Made by a program: the position numbers and the translations under genes. Under the pieces are notes generated by a model. That model saw only the letters and a program-made list of their open reading frames with translations, had not been told where the DNA came from and did no database searches. Positions 26,966-36,644 of a DNA stretch of 64,000 nt are shown here, piece by piece; position 1 is the first letter of the stretch; every line of letters begins with the position of its first letter. The stretch comes from Vallitalea okinawensis (GTDB taxonomy: Bacteria; Bacillota; Clostridia; Lachnospirales; PQDH01), in contig NZ_PQDH01000011.1 of NCBI RefSeq assembly GCF_002964605.1, positions 1 to 64,000 on the forward strand, written 5' to 3'.

Positions 26966-29035
26966 ATGACAAAGAGTGTAGCGAACCAACAATATATTAC
27001 CGAGATGGAGAAATATAGTTTTGTTGACCCCAAAAAGTGTTATAGCTTCGCTAAATCTGTTTATGAGAAATATTCAGATACAGAGGATAAGAGAATTTGT
27101 GCCTATGGTCTTTATTATATGGCTAAGAGTAAAAGACATTTGAATGAGTGGGAAGTTGCAGAAGTTTACATATTAAAAGCTCTAAGGCTTGTTGAAGAAG
27201 TAGAACTAAGAATTCATATGTATCTAGAATATACAGCCATTCTTAAAGACTCTAGCAATTATCAATTAGCTTATGAATACTTATATGCGGCCTACGATGA
27301 ATCATTTAAAATTGGCAGCGAAAAAGAGATATTCCTAAAAATATTTAATTCATTTGGTGTCATGTATGCTGAAGTCGGAGAAACAAAAAAAGCATTAAAG
27401 AGCTTTTTACAATGTACGGAATACGTGACAGAAACAGACGTTATACATTACACCATTATTCATCTAAATATTTGTGAAAGCTATATAAAATTAGGTGAGT
27501 TAGAACTAGCAAAATTTTATGCTGAAAAAAGTAAGCAAGCGTTAAGTGACAAAAATATATCCGTTGTATGGAGTTATTATTATAATCTTGTAACTCAGAT
27601 TTACATTAAATTAGAAGATTATCAACAGGCATTAATCCATATAAATGAGGGGATTAAGCTAACGATAAATGATAAAACAAATGATTATATCCAATTTATG
27701 AACTACAAAGCTGAAATACTAAAACATCTATGTAAGAAAAAATGTGCCATTGAGTATTATCGATACGCTCTGAAAACGGCTGAAGAAAAAGGTTTTGATC
27801 CTGCTATAGAAACAGCCTTAAAAGGCTTAATAGAAATATATGAGTCATTCCAGAACAGTGAAGAACTTATTAAATACCTTAAGTTGTTTTATGATTACCA
27901 AAATACAAAAGAGAAACAACGACAGGTTACTCTTAGAAACAGTATGAAATCAGTTGATGAGAAGTTTGAATCCCATAAGAAGGTTATGCGATTGCAACGT
28001 CAAAATGAAATGTTACATCGTATGAATAAATCAGTTAAACATATCCATGACTTATGTAAAAATATCTTATTAAAAAGTGAAATGGATTCTGTATTTTCAG
28101 AGTTGCATCACAACATCTTATCCTTAACGCAAGCAGATATTTTTGGAATTTGTTTACTCAACGATAGTAAGACTCGCATTATCGTTAACTTCTTTAACTT
28201 GGACAAGCGTTCTGCAATTAAAGGTGAGTTACCTTTTGATAAAGAGCAAAATATCATTTCAAAGGTTATTAAAGAAAAAGAGCATCTCTACATTAATGAC
28301 CTTAAGCAGTACAAAGGTAGCTTTAAAGTGTTAGACTCAAATGATGGTTCCGTAAGTAAAACGACAACCATGCGATCAGTAATTTACATTCCCCTCTATG
28401 ATGATATGGAGGTATTTGGTGTCATTACAATTCAAAGCAGCCGTGAAAATGCTTATACTCAAGAAGATATTGAGTTGATGGAAATTATTGCGTCCTTTGC
28501 ATCAGTAGCCATACGTAATCTAACAAAATCCAAACAGCTTAATCGCTTATCAACAAGAGATCCATTGACTAACTTATATAATAGAAGAGCTTTACAAGAT
28601 AAGGTCCATAATATGACATCAGAACGTGTTGCCATGCTCTTTATCGATATTGACTATTTCAAAGAATACAATGATTATTATGGACACTTGAAAGGTGATG
28701 AATGTATTCAAACAGTGGCTAATGTGCTACAAGAAGTATTAGATCAAGAAGACTTTATTGCTAGATATGGTGGTGATGAATTCATTATTGTTCTAAAAGA
28801 TGCAACCAGTAGATCTCTTATGAAATCAGCAAATGCAGTAAAAGAGAAGATGGATCAGCTGAAGATAGGACATAAGAATTCAAAAATTACTAATCATGTG
28901 ACACTGAGCATCGGTGCCGCCAATATGCAGTTGACTGAGGAGAGCTCCATTGACGACATATTACATATAACCGATAAAGCTCTATACGAAGCAAAAGCTA
29001 GAGGCAGAAACCAAATAGCCTTCTTGTTTGGATAA
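26966..29035 (+). CDS. TPR-GAF-GGDEF protein, putative diguanylate cyclase
   Basis: A 689-aa cytosolic signalling protein. Residues ~1-320 are TPR-like helical repeats (e.g. GELELAKFYAEKSKQAL, EDYQQALIHINEGIKL). A short coiled coil (~325-350) leads to a GAF domain (~360-515), then a GGDEF domain (~525-689) with the intact active site RYGGDEF. No RxxD inhibitory site is found at the usual place before GGDEF, so feedback inhibition by c-di-GMP is not expected. The TPR part probably senses a protein or peptide partner; that is inference. Monocistronic, with a terminator after it. Confidence 0.88.
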   Translation: MTKSVANQQYITEMEKYSFVDPKKCYSFAKSVYEKYSDTEDKRICAYGLYYMAKSKRHLNEWEVAEVYILKALRLVEEVELRIHMYLEYTAILKDSSNYQLAYEYLYAAYDESFKIGSEKEIFLKIFNSFGVMYAEVGETKKALKSFLQCTEYVTETDVIHYTIIHLNICESYIKLGELELAKFYAEKSKQALSDKNISVVWSYYYNLVTQIYIKLEDYQQALIHINEGIKLTINDKTNDYIQFMNYKAEILKHLCKKKCAIEYYRYALKTAEEKGFDPAIETALKGLIEIYESFQNSEELIKYLKLFYDYQNTKEKQRQVTLRNSMKSVDEKFESHKKVMRLQRQNEMLHRMNKSVKHIHDLCKNILLKSEMDSVFSELHHNILSLTQADIFGICLLNDSKTRIIVNFFNLDKRSAIKGELPFDKEQNIISKVIKEKEHLYINDLKQYKGSFKVLDSNDGSVSKTTTMRSVIYIPLYDDMEVFGVITIQSSRENAYTQEDIELMEIIASFASVAIRNLTKSKQLNRLSTRDPLTNLYNRRALQDKVHNMTSERVAMLFIDIDYFKEYNDYYGHLKGDECIQTVANVLQEVLDQEDFIARYGGDEFIIVLKDATSRSLMKSANAVKEKMDQLKIGHKNSKITNHVTLSIGAANMQLTEESSIDDILHITDKALYEAKARGRNQIAFLFG

Positions 29036-29060
29036 TTAAGTGTTAAGCATATAAAGTAAG

Positions 29061-29102
29061 AAACAAGCATATGAAAAATGACTTTCATATGCTTGTTTTT
29101 TA
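29061..29102. terminator. strong bidirectional terminator
   Basis: A 16-bp perfect stem (29061-29076 with 29083-29098) with a 6-nt loop lies between the convergent GGDEF and nrdG genes. T runs are built into the stem ends. Confidence 0.88.
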
Positions 29103-29789
29103 TATACCTCTGACCTCAACTCTTTTAAAGAGGGAGGTCAGATGCTCCTGCCAACTTATTAGTGTTTCAGGTTCGTAGGCCGAGAACTGACAATTTTGAC
29201 CTTCTTGATAACGGTATTGCTGTAAACAGAAGCGATCACAACCATTGATCTCCTCAGATATAGCTTCAAGATCTTCAAGATCATGTAAATCTTTCATAAT
29301 CGTTGTACGAAATTCATGAGATATACCGCTAGCTTTTATAAGTTGAATGGACTCTTTGATTTTGCTGTAATCAAGAGCCTTAAGTCCACAAGTCTTGGCA
29401 TACTTACTGGGACTATTCTTTATATCCATAGCAATGTAATCTACAAGATTATCTTCTATAAGGTTTTGTAAGATAGAAGGAGAATAGCCGTTGGTATCTA
29501 ATTTCACCTTCATACCCAATTTTTTCACTTCCCTAATAAAGGGAAGTAAATTCTTTTGTAAAGTAGCTTCTCCGCCAGTTATGCAGACGCCATCAATAAG
29601 ACCTTGTCTTTTTTTCAGATGGGCTAAAATAACATCAGTTTGTATGATCTCATCAGAGCCTTCATCTAAGATAAGGGAAGGGTTATGACAAAAAGGACAA
29701 TTAAAGTTACAACCACTTGTAAAAACAGTAGAAGCTATATTACCTGGAAAATCCAGAAGAGAAGTTTTAATAAAACCTTGTATGTTCAC
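29100..29789 (-). CDS. nrdG: anaerobic ribonucleotide reductase activating enzyme
   Basis: Radical SAM activase that makes the glycyl radical on NrdD. The cluster motif is CNFNCPFC (CxxxCxxC, C27, C31 and C34), with SLLDFPGN before it and ITGGEATLQ after it. At 229 aa it is of the longer NrdG2 type. It begins with GTG whose G is the last base of the nrdD stop (TAGTG), so translation is coupled. Local SD GGTGA. Confidence 0.92.
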   Translation of the reverse strand: MNIQGFIKTSLLDFPGNIASTVFTSGCNFNCPFCHNPSLILDEGSDEIIQTDVILAHLKKRQGLIDGVCITGGEATLQKNLLPFIREVKKLGMKVKLDTNGYSPSILQNLIEDNLVDYIAMDIKNSPSKYAKTCGLKALDYSKIKESIQLIKASGISHEFRTTIMKDLHDLEDLEAISEEINGCDRFCLQQYRYQEGQNCQFSAYEPETLISWQEHLTSLFKRVEVRGI

Positions 29790-31894
29790 TAACTCACCTG
29801 AAAAGTTTGGCGCTCAGCATATTCTTCACGCTTACCTTTATTCCAGTTTTGAACAGGACGATGGAAACCAACGATTCTAGTCCAAACCTCTGCATCTTTC
29901 TGGCAAGTTGGGCAATTAAAATGTTCACCAGAAATATACCCATGATCTGGGCAGACAGAGAATGTAGGTGATACCGTAAAATAGGGTATTTTATAGTTAG
30001 TCATGACTTTCTTAATGAGCATCTTACATGTTTCGATGTCTTCGATACGCTCACCTAAGAAACCATGAAATACTGTTCCACCAGTATATTTTGTTTGAAG
30101 ATCTTCTTGAAGCTCAAGGGCATCAAAGAGATCAGGAGTAAATCCAACAGGCAATTGGGAGCTGTTAGTGTAATAAGGTTCATCTTCACCTGCTACCAAG
30201 ATATCCTTAAATTTAGCTTGATCCAAGCGAGCAAGTCGGTAGCCTGTACCCTCAGCTGGTGTAGCTTCTAAATTATATAGATGACCTGTTTCTTCCTGAT
30301 AATCAGAAATTACTTCACGCATATAGTCAAGAACTTTATTAGCAAAGGCTTGTCCAGCTTCTGATGTTATGTCTTCTTTACCATTAAAGAAGTTAAGGAT
30401 ACATTCATTCATACCATTAATACCAATGGTACTGAAGTGATTTTTCCAATAAACACCGAAGCGTTCATGAACTGTTTTTAAGTAATGGCGACTATAGGGG
30501 TAAAGTCCCATTAATGTATTTTTTTCAATAACTTGTCGTTTCGTCTCTAAAGATGACTTAGCAAGCTCCATTAGACGATGTAGTTCTTCATAGAATTTAT
30601 TCTCTTCTCTATATAAATAGCCTAAACGCGGTAAATTAATGGTTACAACGCCAATACTACCTGTTAGAGGATTAGCTCCAAAGAGACCACCGCCTCTTTT
30701 TCGTAATTCACGATTGTCCAATCGTAAACGGCAGCACATGGAACGTGCATCTTCAGGTGACATATCTGAATTAACGAAGTTGGCGAAGTAAGGAATACCG
30801 TATTTAGCTGTCATCTCCATGACTTTATCAATAACAGGATTACCCCAGTCAAAATCGCCGGTTATATTATAGGTTGGAATTGGGAAAGTGAAGATCCTAC
30901 CTTTGGCATCACCAGCCATCATAATTTCACAAAAAGCTTTGTTAATCATGTTCATTTCCTCTTGGAATTCCCCATAGGTATGATCCTGAATGAGTTCTCC
31001 ACCTATAATAACAGGTTGGTCAGTAAGAGTTCTAGGACATTCCAAATCCATGGTTAGATTAACAAAAGGCGTTTGGAAACCAACTCTTGTTGGAACATTT
31101 AAATTAAAAATAAATTCTTGCATGCTTTGTTTAACTTCTTCATAGGATAACTCATCAAATCGAAGGAATGGTGCCATATATGTATCGAATGAAGAAAATG
31201 CTTGTGCACCAGCTGCTTCACCTTGAAGAGTATAGAAAAAGTTAACCAGCTGACCTAAAGCTGTCTTGAAATGTTTGGCTGGACTACTTTCTATCTTACC
31301 TTCTACGCCGCCAAAGCCTTTTAGTAATAAATCTTCCAGACTCCAACCACAACAATAAGTAGATAACAAACCTAAGTCGTGAATATGTAAATCGCCATCT
31401 ACATGGGCATGACGAATATTCTCATTATAAATTCGGGTTAACCAGAAGTTCTTTGTTACTTCAGAAATCATATGATTATTGAGACCTTGCAAAGAAAAGC
31501 CCATATTAGCATTTTCTTTAACTCGCCAATCATGCTGTGTTACATAATCTGTAACCATCTTCTCTGCATCCAATAACGCTATTTTACCTTCTCTAATTTC
31601 TTTATGTTTAAAACGGTATAGGATGTACTCTTTTGCAGCTTCTTTTTCACCCATTTCAATAAGGGTATCTTCCACTAAATCTTGGATTTCTTCAACTGTT
31701 GGGGCTTGGCCATCGTGTTCATTTCTATTTAGTTTATAGACCACTTTATCACATATAGCTTGTGATAAGTTTTGCAGTTGAATAAGTTTACGATCCTTAT
31801 TGGAGGTTACCAGACTACAATAAATAGCATTTTTGATTTTTTCTTGATTAAAAGGGCGTATGGACCCGTCGCGCTTAACAATATTTGTAAGCAT
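29789..31894 (-). CDS. nrdD: anaerobic ribonucleoside-triphosphate reductase
   Basis: Class III reductase converting NTPs to dNTPs without oxygen. An N-terminal ATP-cone (VKRDGSIRPFNQEKI, about residues 5-19) gives allosteric control. The catalytic ten-stranded barrel is recognisable (DGDLHIHDLG, FFYTLQGEAAGAQAFSS). The C-terminal zinc site CPDHGY...CPTC and the glycyl radical loop around RIVGFHRP are present. 701 aa, full length. A pair of NrdR-box-like sequences about 190-230 bp upstream suggests NrdR repression. Confidence 0.95.
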   Translation of the reverse strand: MLTNIVKRDGSIRPFNQEKIKNAIYCSLVTSNKDRKLIQLQNLSQAICDKVVYKLNRNEHDGQAPTVEEIQDLVEDTLIEMGEKEAAKEYILYRFKHKEIREGKIALLDAEKMVTDYVTQHDWRVKENANMGFSLQGLNNHMISEVTKNFWLTRIYNENIRHAHVDGDLHIHDLGLLSTYCCGWSLEDLLLKGFGGVEGKIESSPAKHFKTALGQLVNFFYTLQGEAAGAQAFSSFDTYMAPFLRFDELSYEEVKQSMQEFIFNLNVPTRVGFQTPFVNLTMDLECPRTLTDQPVIIGGELIQDHTYGEFQEEMNMINKAFCEIMMAGDAKGRIFTFPIPTYNITGDFDWGNPVIDKVMEMTAKYGIPYFANFVNSDMSPEDARSMCCRLRLDNRELRKRGGGLFGANPLTGSIGVVTINLPRLGYLYREENKFYEELHRLMELAKSSLETKRQVIEKNTLMGLYPYSRHYLKTVHERFGVYWKNHFSTIGINGMNECILNFFNGKEDITSEAGQAFANKVLDYMREVISDYQEETGHLYNLEATPAEGTGYRLARLDQAKFKDILVAGEDEPYYTNSSQLPVGFTPDLFDALELQEDLQTKYTGGTVFHGFLGERIEDIETCKMLIKKVMTNYKIPYFTVSPTFSVCPDHGYISGEHFNCPTCQKDAEVWTRIVGFHRPVQNWNKGKREEYAERQTFQVS

Positions 31895-32380
31895 ATAAAT
31901 TCCCCTCTCACTGTACTTTCTAGCCAGGTTTTAAGTGTGGCTTCTTCACTTTAGTAGATGATTCAACGCTCATTTAATTGTTTAACGTTACTCCCAAAAT
32001 GAGGGTTGATTAAATCATAAATAGTGCTGAAAGGTGCTTAAAATCAAGTTATTTCTCTATATTTAGAACTTGTCCCAAACACAATATCTAGCATTATAAT
32101 TATAATGATTTCCATATATAGTTGTCAAGGAAGGTGGAAGACTATGACAACGGTTCCATAGAGGAATACATAAGACTTAGCACCATTAAAAAATTTTTTT
32201 CAAGTATCTTTTTAAAATTTTCCAATTATTTTGGATGCCATCTTGTATGTAATGTAAATACTTGAACGTTAAAAAATTGTGGTGAAATAATTGATTTAGT
32301 GATAAAATACTAATGAATAAACTGATAAGTCAGTGATTAATTAAAGAAAAGTAAGAAATAATTAAAAGGAGGGATACTCT
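31895..32380. other. divergent spacer between nrdD and fucU/rbsD-like gene
   Basis: About 490 bp without a gene. It contains the two NrdR-box-like elements (listed separately) and AT-rich promoter regions for both flanking genes. No further structure recognised. Confidence 0.5.
32079..32124. promoter_or_regulatory. two tandem NrdR-box-like sites
   Basis: Box 1 (32079-32094) reads ACACAATATCTAGCAT; box 2 (32109-32124) reads TTTCCATATATAGTTG. Both fit the core CwATATaTwG of NrdR boxes (10 of 10 tolerated with one variable base, and 9 of 10). Their centres are 30 bp apart, three helix turns, as in known nrd operons. They lie upstream of nrdD. Confidence 0.6.
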
Positions 32381-32809
32381 ATGTTAAAAGGAATTCCAAG
32401 TATATTATCACCTGAACTACTAAAAATCTTAATGGAAATGGGACATGGTGACGAGATTGTTATTGCAGATGGTAACTTTCCATCAGAATCTATGGGACAA
32501 CGAGTTGTTCGATTAGATGGCCATGGTGTTCCAGAAATTTTAGATGCCATATTAAAGTTCTTACCACTAGATACATACTCAGTAAAGCAAGTTGCTTTAA
32601 TGAAAGTAGTTAAAGGTGATCCTACTGTACCCGTTATATGGGATACTTATAAGGAAGTCATTAAGAAGAATGAAGGCGATAAAGCGATCGAAGAGGTTGA
32701 GAGGTTTGCTTTCTATGACCGTGCAAAAGAAGCTTATGCAGTGGTTGCAACAGGAGAGACAGCATTATATGCTAACATTATTCTAAAAAAAGGTGTCGTC
32801 GTTGAATAA
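32381..32809 (+). CDS. RbsD/FucU family sugar mutarotase
   Basis: Converts alpha and beta anomers of L-fucose, ribose or a related sugar. The N-terminus LKGIPSILSPELLKILMEMGHGDEIVIADGNFP carries the conserved catalytic His and Asp of the RbsD/FucU fold; the C-terminal YANIILKKGVV is also typical. 142 aa, nearer to FucU than RbsD. SD aggaggg. It stands apart from sugar transport genes and is followed by tadA 30 bp later, possibly co-transcribed. Confidence 0.88.
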   Translation: MLKGIPSILSPELLKILMEMGHGDEIVIADGNFPSESMGQRVVRLDGHGVPEILDAILKFLPLDTYSVKQVALMKVVKGDPTVPVIWDTYKEVIKKNEGDKAIEEVERFAFYDRAKEAYAVVATGETALYANIILKKGVVVE

Positions 32810-32839
32810 GAGATATATTCGTTACAAAGGAGTAGAGCA

Positions 32840-33319
32840 ATGGACCAACAACATGAATACTATATGGAAATAGCATATGATTTAGCTAAGCAGGCATACC
32901 AAGAAGATGAGGTTCCAATTGGAGCAGTAATCGTTTACCATGATGAGGTCATTGGGAAGGGTTATAATCAAAGAAACGGCAAAAAGAGTACCTTAGCCCA
33001 TGCTGAGATTCAAGCTATTAATGAAGCATCACAGTATATAGGGGATTGGCGATTAGAAGAATGTACGATGTATATCACTTTAGAGCCTTGTCCTATGTGT
33101 GCAGGTGCTATTGTTCAAGCCCGAATACCTCAAGTTGTCATGGCTTGTCGAAATCCAAAGGCTGGGTGTGCAGGTTCCATTGTTAATTTACTCCAAGAAC
33201 CTAAGTTTAACCATCAAGTAGAGGTCATGGAAGGTGTTTTAGAAGAGCCCTGTAGTCAGCTATTGAAGCAATTTTTTAAAGCAATGCGGCAGCAGCAAAA
33301 ACACAAAAAAAACAAATAG
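32840..33319 (+). CDS. tadA: tRNA-specific adenosine deaminase
   Basis: Zinc deaminase converting A34 to inosine in tRNA-Arg(ACG). The catalytic HAE motif (HAEIQAI, about residues 54-60) and PCPMCAG (about 84-90) provide His/Cys zinc ligands and the proton-shuttle Glu. Basic C-terminal tail. 159 aa. SD aaaggag. Its location just ahead of SRP RNA and dnaX is the usual Firmicute arrangement. Confidence 0.94.
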   Translation: MDQQHEYYMEIAYDLAKQAYQEDEVPIGAVIVYHDEVIGKGYNQRNGKKSTLAHAEIQAINEASQYIGDWRLEECTMYITLEPCPMCAGAIVQARIPQVVMACRNPKAGCAGSIVNLLQEPKFNHQVEVMEGVLEEPCSQLLKQFFKAMRQQQKHKKNK

Positions 33320-33361
33320 AAAAAAATGTAATAATTGTAATAAGTTTTTAAACTCTTACGG

Positions 33362-33390
33362 TTGACAAACACTTATAAAAGTAATATACT
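33362..33390 (+). promoter_or_regulatory. promoter of the SRP RNA gene
   Basis: TTGACA (33362-33367) and TATACT (33385-33390) with a 17-bp spacer, a near-perfect sigma-A promoter. Transcription should start near 33397, about 30 bp before the mature RNA. Confidence 0.88.
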
Positions 33391-33423
33391 AGAGAAGCAG
33401 TTTTAGTACTGCCTTAATAAGTC

Positions 33424-33700
33424 ATAAATTTTCCGTGCAGCCGGGGAGGTAGCGGTGCCCTGAACCTGCAATCCGCTATAGCAGGGGTGATGTTGAGCTG
33501 AGGCTGTCAGTCTGTAAGGTCTGCCCTTAGCAAGTGGTAATGACGATTGGGTCTTGCGCAACAGAAATTTACGAACCGTGTCAGGTCCGGAAGGAAGCAG
33601 CACTAAGTAAACACTTCTGTGTGCCGCGAGGGTGCCTGGTCCGAGCTAACTGCTGAGGTAACGCTTGGAGATTGCTGTCGAAGCGAAACGCACGGATTTA
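33424..33700 (+). ncRNA. ffs: signal recognition particle RNA, large (Bacillus) type
   Basis: RNA scaffold of SRP, with both Alu and S domains. The conserved S-domain tip GTCAGGTCCGGAAGGAAGCAGC is present (positions 33580-33601). The Alu-domain block GCAGCCGGGGAGGTAGCGGTGCCCTG follows the 5' strand. The ends pair as CCGTGC (33433-33438) with GCACGG (33690-33695), extended by AAAT/ATTT. The length of about 270 nt is that of the large scRNA of Gram-positive bacteria; exact ends are estimated from the pairing. Confidence 0.95.
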
Positions 33701-33711
33701 ATTATACTAAC

Positions 33712-33736
33712 AAGACCCTATGCAGGGTCTTTTTTA
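33712..33736 (+). terminator. terminator of the SRP RNA gene
   Basis: AAGACCCT pairs with AGGGTCTT around a short ATGC loop and is followed by a T run. Confidence 0.92.
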
Positions 33737-33897
33737 ATATCCAGCTGTATAGGGCATTGTTGTCTTTCCAGCAAGCGTAATAGAATTTTTTACATACTTA
33801 ACTCCCTAAAGAATGATTTAGTTATAAGTTAAACTTTTATATATAAACTACTTTGTTTTAGAGTTAAAGTTTGATATATTATATATGAGGTGTTTAT

Positions 33898-35517
33898 ATG
33901 GGATATTTAGCCTTATATCGTAAGTGGAGACCTAAAACATTTGAAGATGTCATCGGTCAAGATCACATTGTAAAAACATTAAAAAATCAAATTAATGCAA
34001 GTCGTATTGGACATGCCTATCTGTTCTGCGGTACAAGGGGAACAGGTAAGACCTCAACAGCGAAGATCTTTGCAAAAGCTTTGAATTGTGAAGCCTTAGT
34101 TGATGGTGAGCCATGTAATCAATGCGAAGCTTGTTATGCTGCAAATGCAGGTCAAGGAATAAATGTTATTGAAATAGATGCAGCGTCCAATAATAGTGTT
34201 GATAATATTCGTGAGATTCGTGAAGAAGTCAAGTATACTCCAACAAAGGGAAGATATAAAGTCTATATAATAGATGAGGTGCATATGCTTTCAGTAGGAG
34301 CTTTTAATGCATTACTTAAGACATTAGAAGAACCACCAGAGCATGTTATTTTCATCTTAGCAACAACAGAACCTCATAAAATTTTACCGACCATTCTTTC
34401 CAGATGTCAACGTTACGACTTTAAGCGTATTGGTGTCAGCGAAATTGCGTCACAAATCAGCGATTATATGGGACAAGAAGGCACAGACGTTGAAGAACAA
34501 GCTATTAAATATATAGCAACCTTAGCTGATGGATCTATGAGGGATGCTTTAAGTATTTTGGATCAATGTATAGCTTTTTACTTGGATCAAACCATAACCA
34601 TGGACATGGTTCTCGAATTACTAGGAGCAGTGGATCAGGGTGTATTCTTTGATATGACGGAAGCTCTTGTAGCAAAAGACAGTTTAAAAGCTATTCAGCT
34701 TATTGATAAAGTTATTGCTGACGGAAGGGACATTAATCAATTTGTTTTACATTTGATTAAACATCTTAGAAATCTTCTTGTTATTCAATCGACAAATGGA
34801 CATGGGGATATCTTGGATTTATCTGAAGAGAATGTTAAGCGTTTAATGGACCAAGCAACTCAGGTATCTTACCATGATTTAACACGATTTTTAAGCACGT
34901 TATCTAGTATTGAGAGTGCTTTGAAATATGCCACACAAAAAAGAATACTACTTGAAATTAATATCATTAAGTTATGTCAAGTAGAAACAGACCAATCCTT
35001 TGATGGACTTATGGTGCGCATTAAAGCTTTAGAAGAAAAAATTCAAAAGGGTGTTCAAGTAGTCGCTGCACCAGCGGGACAAAAACAACCAAAAACTGAG
35101 ATAATAAAGCCGACTAAAAAACCAAAGGCTGTTCCAGATGAAGTTAAACAAGCTGCAAAGAAATGGACAGGTGTTAAAGAACGAATAGCAAAAGCTAATC
35201 CATCTATGCTGGTAGTATTAGATCATCTAACAGCCGGTTATATATCAGACGATATTCTATATTTAGTGTGTCAAACAAAGGTACAAGAAGATATACTAAA
35301 AGAAGATGAAAATCGTCGATTGAATGAAATCAATGAAACTTATGAAGAGGTTTTTGGTAAACGGTTCAATATCCGCCCTATCAATCAACAAGAATATGAT
35401 AGGTTATACGCTACTTATTATGGTAACACTACAGAAGAACAAGCGGAACCAGATAATGAAGAAGATCAAATTAAAAAGATTATGGAAAAAGTTGATTTTC
35501 CAATTGAAGTTCAATAA
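33898..35517 (+). CDS. dnaX: DNA polymerase III subunit gamma/tau
   Basis: Clamp-loader ATPase and organiser of the replisome. Walker A is GTRGTGKTS (about residues 44-52), the zinc knuckle has four Cys (CEALVDGEPCNQCEAC), Walker B is VYIIDEVHML, the EEPPEH motif and sensor 1 TILSRCQ follow. Domain III and a C-terminal tau-like tail complete 539 aa. No programmed frameshift heptamer is evident. Weak SD gaggtg. Followed by ybaB and recR in the standard order. Confidence 0.96.
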   Translation: MGYLALYRKWRPKTFEDVIGQDHIVKTLKNQINASRIGHAYLFCGTRGTGKTSTAKIFAKALNCEALVDGEPCNQCEACYAANAGQGINVIEIDAASNNSVDNIREIREEVKYTPTKGRYKVYIIDEVHMLSVGAFNALLKTLEEPPEHVIFILATTEPHKILPTILSRCQRYDFKRIGVSEIASQISDYMGQEGTDVEEQAIKYIATLADGSMRDALSILDQCIAFYLDQTITMDMVLELLGAVDQGVFFDMTEALVAKDSLKAIQLIDKVIADGRDINQFVLHLIKHLRNLLVIQSTNGHGDILDLSEENVKRLMDQATQVSYHDLTRFLSTLSSIESALKYATQKRILLEINIIKLCQVETDQSFDGLMVRIKALEEKIQKGVQVVAAPAGQKQPKTEIIKPTKKPKAVPDEVKQAAKKWTGVKERIAKANPSMLVVLDHLTAGYISDDILYLVCQTKVQEDILKEDENRRLNEINETYEEVFGKRFNIRPINQQEYDRLYATYYGNTTEEQAEPDNEEDQIKKIMEKVDFPIEVQ

Positions 35518-35582
35518 TATATTGACCTTTAAAATATTTTCTAATTGCAAATTATTTTTTGGAATATAAGGAGGAATAAAAC

Positions 35583-35930
35583 ATGGCTAGAAAAGGTGGA
35601 TTCCCTGGAGGTATGCCAGGTAACATGAATAACTTAATGAAACAAGCACAAAAGATGCAAAAGAAAATGGCTGATATGCAAGAAGAGTTAGATGCAAAAG
35701 TTGTAGAAGCAACTGCTGGCGGTGGTGCTGTTAAAGTAAAAGTAACAGGTAAAAAAGAACTTGTTGGTGTTGAACTTGCTGAAGAAGTTGTTGATCCAGA
35801 TGATATTGAAATGCTTCAAGATTTAATCATTGCGGCAGTTAATGAAGCAATGCGCCAAGCTGATGAAATGGTTAACGGCGAAATGTCAAAAATAACAGGT
35901 GGAATGAACTTACCTGGAGGCTTATTTTAA
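35583..35930 (+). CDS. YbaB/EbfC nucleoid-associated protein
   Basis: Small DNA-binding protein coating the nucleoid. The Gly/Met-rich start [25 protein letters not shown] and the AGGGAVKV and [11 protein letters not shown] blocks are typical. 115 aa. SD aaggagg. Its stop overlaps the recR start (TAATG), the conserved dnaX-ybaB-recR unit. Confidence 0.95.
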   Translation: MARKGGFPGGMPGNMNNLMKQAQKMQKKMADMQEELDAKVVEATAGGGAVKVKVTGKKELVGVELAEEVVDPDDIEMLQDLIIAAVNEAMRQADEMVNGEMSKITGGMNLPGGLF

Positions 35931-36529
35931 TGAACTATTATGGGAATCCCATAACTAATCTCATTGATGAATTAGCAAGATTACCTGGTGTTGGACGAAA
36001 GACTGCTCAAAGATTGGCTTTTTATATTATAGATCAACCTGAAGAGCAAGTAGATCGCCTATCATCAGCTATAAAAGAAGCAAAGAGTAAAGTAAGGTAT
36101 TGCAAAAAATGCTGTACCTTAACAGATTCTGACCTCTGCCCGATATGTGCATCACCCAAAAGGAATGATTCCATTATTATGGTCGTTGAAGATCCAAGAG
36201 ATATGGCTGCTTATGAACGAACCAATCAGTTCGAAGGACTATATCATATACTACATGGAGCAATTTCTCCCATGGCAGGGATAGGACCTTCTGATCTTAA
36301 GATCAAGGAACTTATTACCCGCATAGGTACAGAAGGCATTAATGAGGTCATTATAGCAACGAACCCTAATGTAGAAGGTGAAGCAACAGCTATGTACATA
36401 GCAAAGCTTCTAAAACCTTTAGGTACAAAAGTTACCCGAATAGCTAACGGAGTACCTGTCGGTGGTGATCTCGAATACATCGATGAAGTAACTCTATCGC
36501 GTGCATTAGAGGGAAGAGTTGAGTTATAA
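35930..36529 (+). CDS. recR: recombination mediator RecR
   Basis: Forms a clamp with RecO and loads RecA at gaps. HhH motif [15 protein letters not shown] (about residues 16-30), zinc finger [16 protein letters not shown] (about 57-72) and Toprim domain with VVEDPRD and [14 protein letters not shown]. 199 aa, full length. Confidence 0.96.
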   Translation: MNYYGNPITNLIDELARLPGVGRKTAQRLAFYIIDQPEEQVDRLSSAIKEAKSKVRYCKKCCTLTDSDLCPICASPKRNDSIIMVVEDPRDMAAYERTNQFEGLYHILHGAISPMAGIGPSDLKIKELITRIGTEGINEVIIATNPNVEGEATAMYIAKLLKPLGTKVTRIANGVPVGGDLEYIDEVTLSRALEGRVEL

Positions 36530-36567
36530 TAAGAAAAAAGTTTTATCACAAATAAAAAAGTCCTATC

Positions 36568-36618
36568 AAAAATCATGGTCATGGTGAGCAAAATCTCATC
36601 CACAACCATGATTTTTTT
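36568..36618. terminator. bidirectional terminator between recR and the AAA ATPase gene
   Basis: AAAAATCATGGT pairs with ACCATGATTTTT with a partly paired middle (GGTGAG/CTCATC), then a T run on the plus strand. A-rich 5' flank gives Ts on the other strand. Confidence 0.8.
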
Positions 36619-36644
36619 TATCCATATGGTGTTACCTAATGCTA

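Noticed and set aside
33403-33603. Minus-strand frame over the SRP RNA
   Set aside because: The region is an RNA gene; the frame only reflects its GC-rich sequence.
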